DNA of 13,202 nucleotides, taken from assembly GCA_046726955.1 (NCBI GenBank), contig JBKPBQ010000430.1, positions 1 through 13,202 of the forward strand, read 5' to 3'. Positions 12,733-13,202 of the stretch are shown here, piece after piece. The notes under the pieces are model-generated. The model searched no databases. It worked only from the letters and a program-made list of their open reading frames with translations, and was not told the DNA's origin. Position 1 is the stretch's first letter, and each line of letters opens with the position of its first letter. The stretch comes from CAVPGH01 sp046726955 (GTDB lineage: Bacteria; Acidobacteriota; Vicinamibacteria; Fen-336). The position numbers and the translations under genes are program-made.

Positions 12733-13202
12733 ATGAGCACGATCAAGGCAAAAGACGGTACGACGCTCTACTACAAGGACTGGGGCAAAGGCCCGGTCGT
12801 GACCTTCTCGCACGGGTGGCCGCTCAGCTCCGACGCCTGGGACGGCCAGATGCTCTTCCTCGCGCAGAACGGCTTCCGAGCAGTGGCGCACGATCGGCGT
12901 GGCCATGGCCGCTCCGATCAGGCTTCTTCCGGGAACGACATGGACGGGTATGCGGACGACCTTGCCGCGGTAATCGAGACCCTCGATCTCAAAGACGTCA
13001 CGGCTGTTGGCCACTCGACGGGCGGCGGAGAAGTCGCACGCTACATCGGGCGGCACGGCACGAAGCGTGTCGCCAAGGCGGTCCTCATCGCCGCCGTACC
13101 GCCGATCATGCTGAAGTCCGCGTCCAATCCGGAGGGCCTGCCGATCGAGCTGTTCGACAACCTGCGGAGCTCCCTCGCCAAGGACCGCTCGCAGACCTAC
13201 AG
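12733..13202 (+). CDS. Haloperoxidase/arylesterase-type alpha/beta hydrolase (3' end outside window)
   Basis: The first 156 residues of a non-heme chloroperoxidase-like alpha/beta hydrolase are present; the family is usually about 275 residues, so the acid and histidine of the triad lie beyond the window. Visible features are IKAKDGTTLYYKDWGKGP at the start, the oxyanion segment SHGWPLSSDAW at 26-36, HDRRGHGRSDQ at 53-63 and the nucleophile elbow GHSTGGGE with S95. Members hydrolyse esters or lactones and many also form peracids from carboxylic acids and peroxide. ATG 12733 has the strong purine site GAGAGAAGGA just upstream. There is no signal peptide in the visible part. It has its own ECF41-type promoter, divergent from the TIR-like gene. 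Confidence 0.92.
   Translation, partial: MSTIKAKDGTTLYYKDWGKGPVVTFSHGWPLSSDAWDGQMLFLAQNGFRAVAHDRRGHGRSDQASSGNDMDGYADDLAAVIETLDLKDVTAVGHSTGGGEVARYIGRHGTKRVAKAVLIAAVPPIMLKSASNPEGLPIELFDNLRSSLAKDRSQTY

Noticed and set aside
12534..12746. A 71-residue N-terminal extension of the TIR-like protein
   Set aside because: It would run through both divergent promoters, begins inside the next gene and lacks family sequence; ATG 12533 has a ribosome site and starts the TIR-like fold directly.

Overview
This is a GC-rich bacterial chromosome segment, apparently from a soil or environmental lineage such as Acidobacteriota or Gemmatimonadota. The inference rests on a PadR regulator followed by a duplicated orphan MacB-type permease without an ATPase (the ADOP arrangement typical of those phyla) and on a Q-rich secreted-type protein with a YGWAPL motif. 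No rRNA, tRNA, CRISPR array or intact mobile element was seen.

Layout. (1) 2-1213 (+): 3' part of a large Q/A/R/E-rich coiled-coil protein, followed by a hairpin terminator. (2) 1308-2638 (-): a short operon of a GlsB/YeaQ-type membrane protein and a zinc alcohol dehydrogenase; its leader carries a perfect 21-bp tandem duplication that doubles the ribosome binding site, plus an 8-bp inverted repeat. (3) 2832-5953 (-): padR-type regulator and ADOP permease, 2 bases apart, with an operator-like inverted repeat over the padR start. (4) 6122-7537 (+): two damaged genes, a PhnD-like binding protein with one frameshift in a C run and a secreted repeat-type protein with at least two frameshifts. (5) 7521-8297 (-): an ECF sigma factor of the ECF41/SigJ type whose C-terminal SnoaL-like domain is cut short where it meets the damaged gene. 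(6) 8816-11492 (+): a probable operon of NAD(P)-binding epimerase-like protein, Rieske ferredoxin, alpha/beta hydrolase and HD-domain protein. (7) 11604-12533 (-): a TIR-like (CAP12/Pycsar-effector type) protein with an unrecognised C-terminal domain. (8) 12733 to the end (+): start of a haloperoxidase-type alpha/beta hydrolase.

The most interesting signal is regulatory. Three sites in the right-hand part share the exact form TGTCACA, 16 bases, then TGTCTT or GGTCTT. One lies before the epimerase operon, and a divergent pair lies between the TIR-like gene and the haloperoxidase-type gene. TGTCACA with a GTC-containing -10 box is the known signature of ECF41 promoters, and an epimerase-like (COE) gene is the usual ECF41 partner. 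I infer a local ECF41 regulon of three transcription units. It joins oxidoreductase/hydrolase genes to a TIR-like effector-type gene, and its sigma factor has naturally lost most of the C-terminal regulatory extension. Sequence alone cannot show that this sigma factor reads these promoters.
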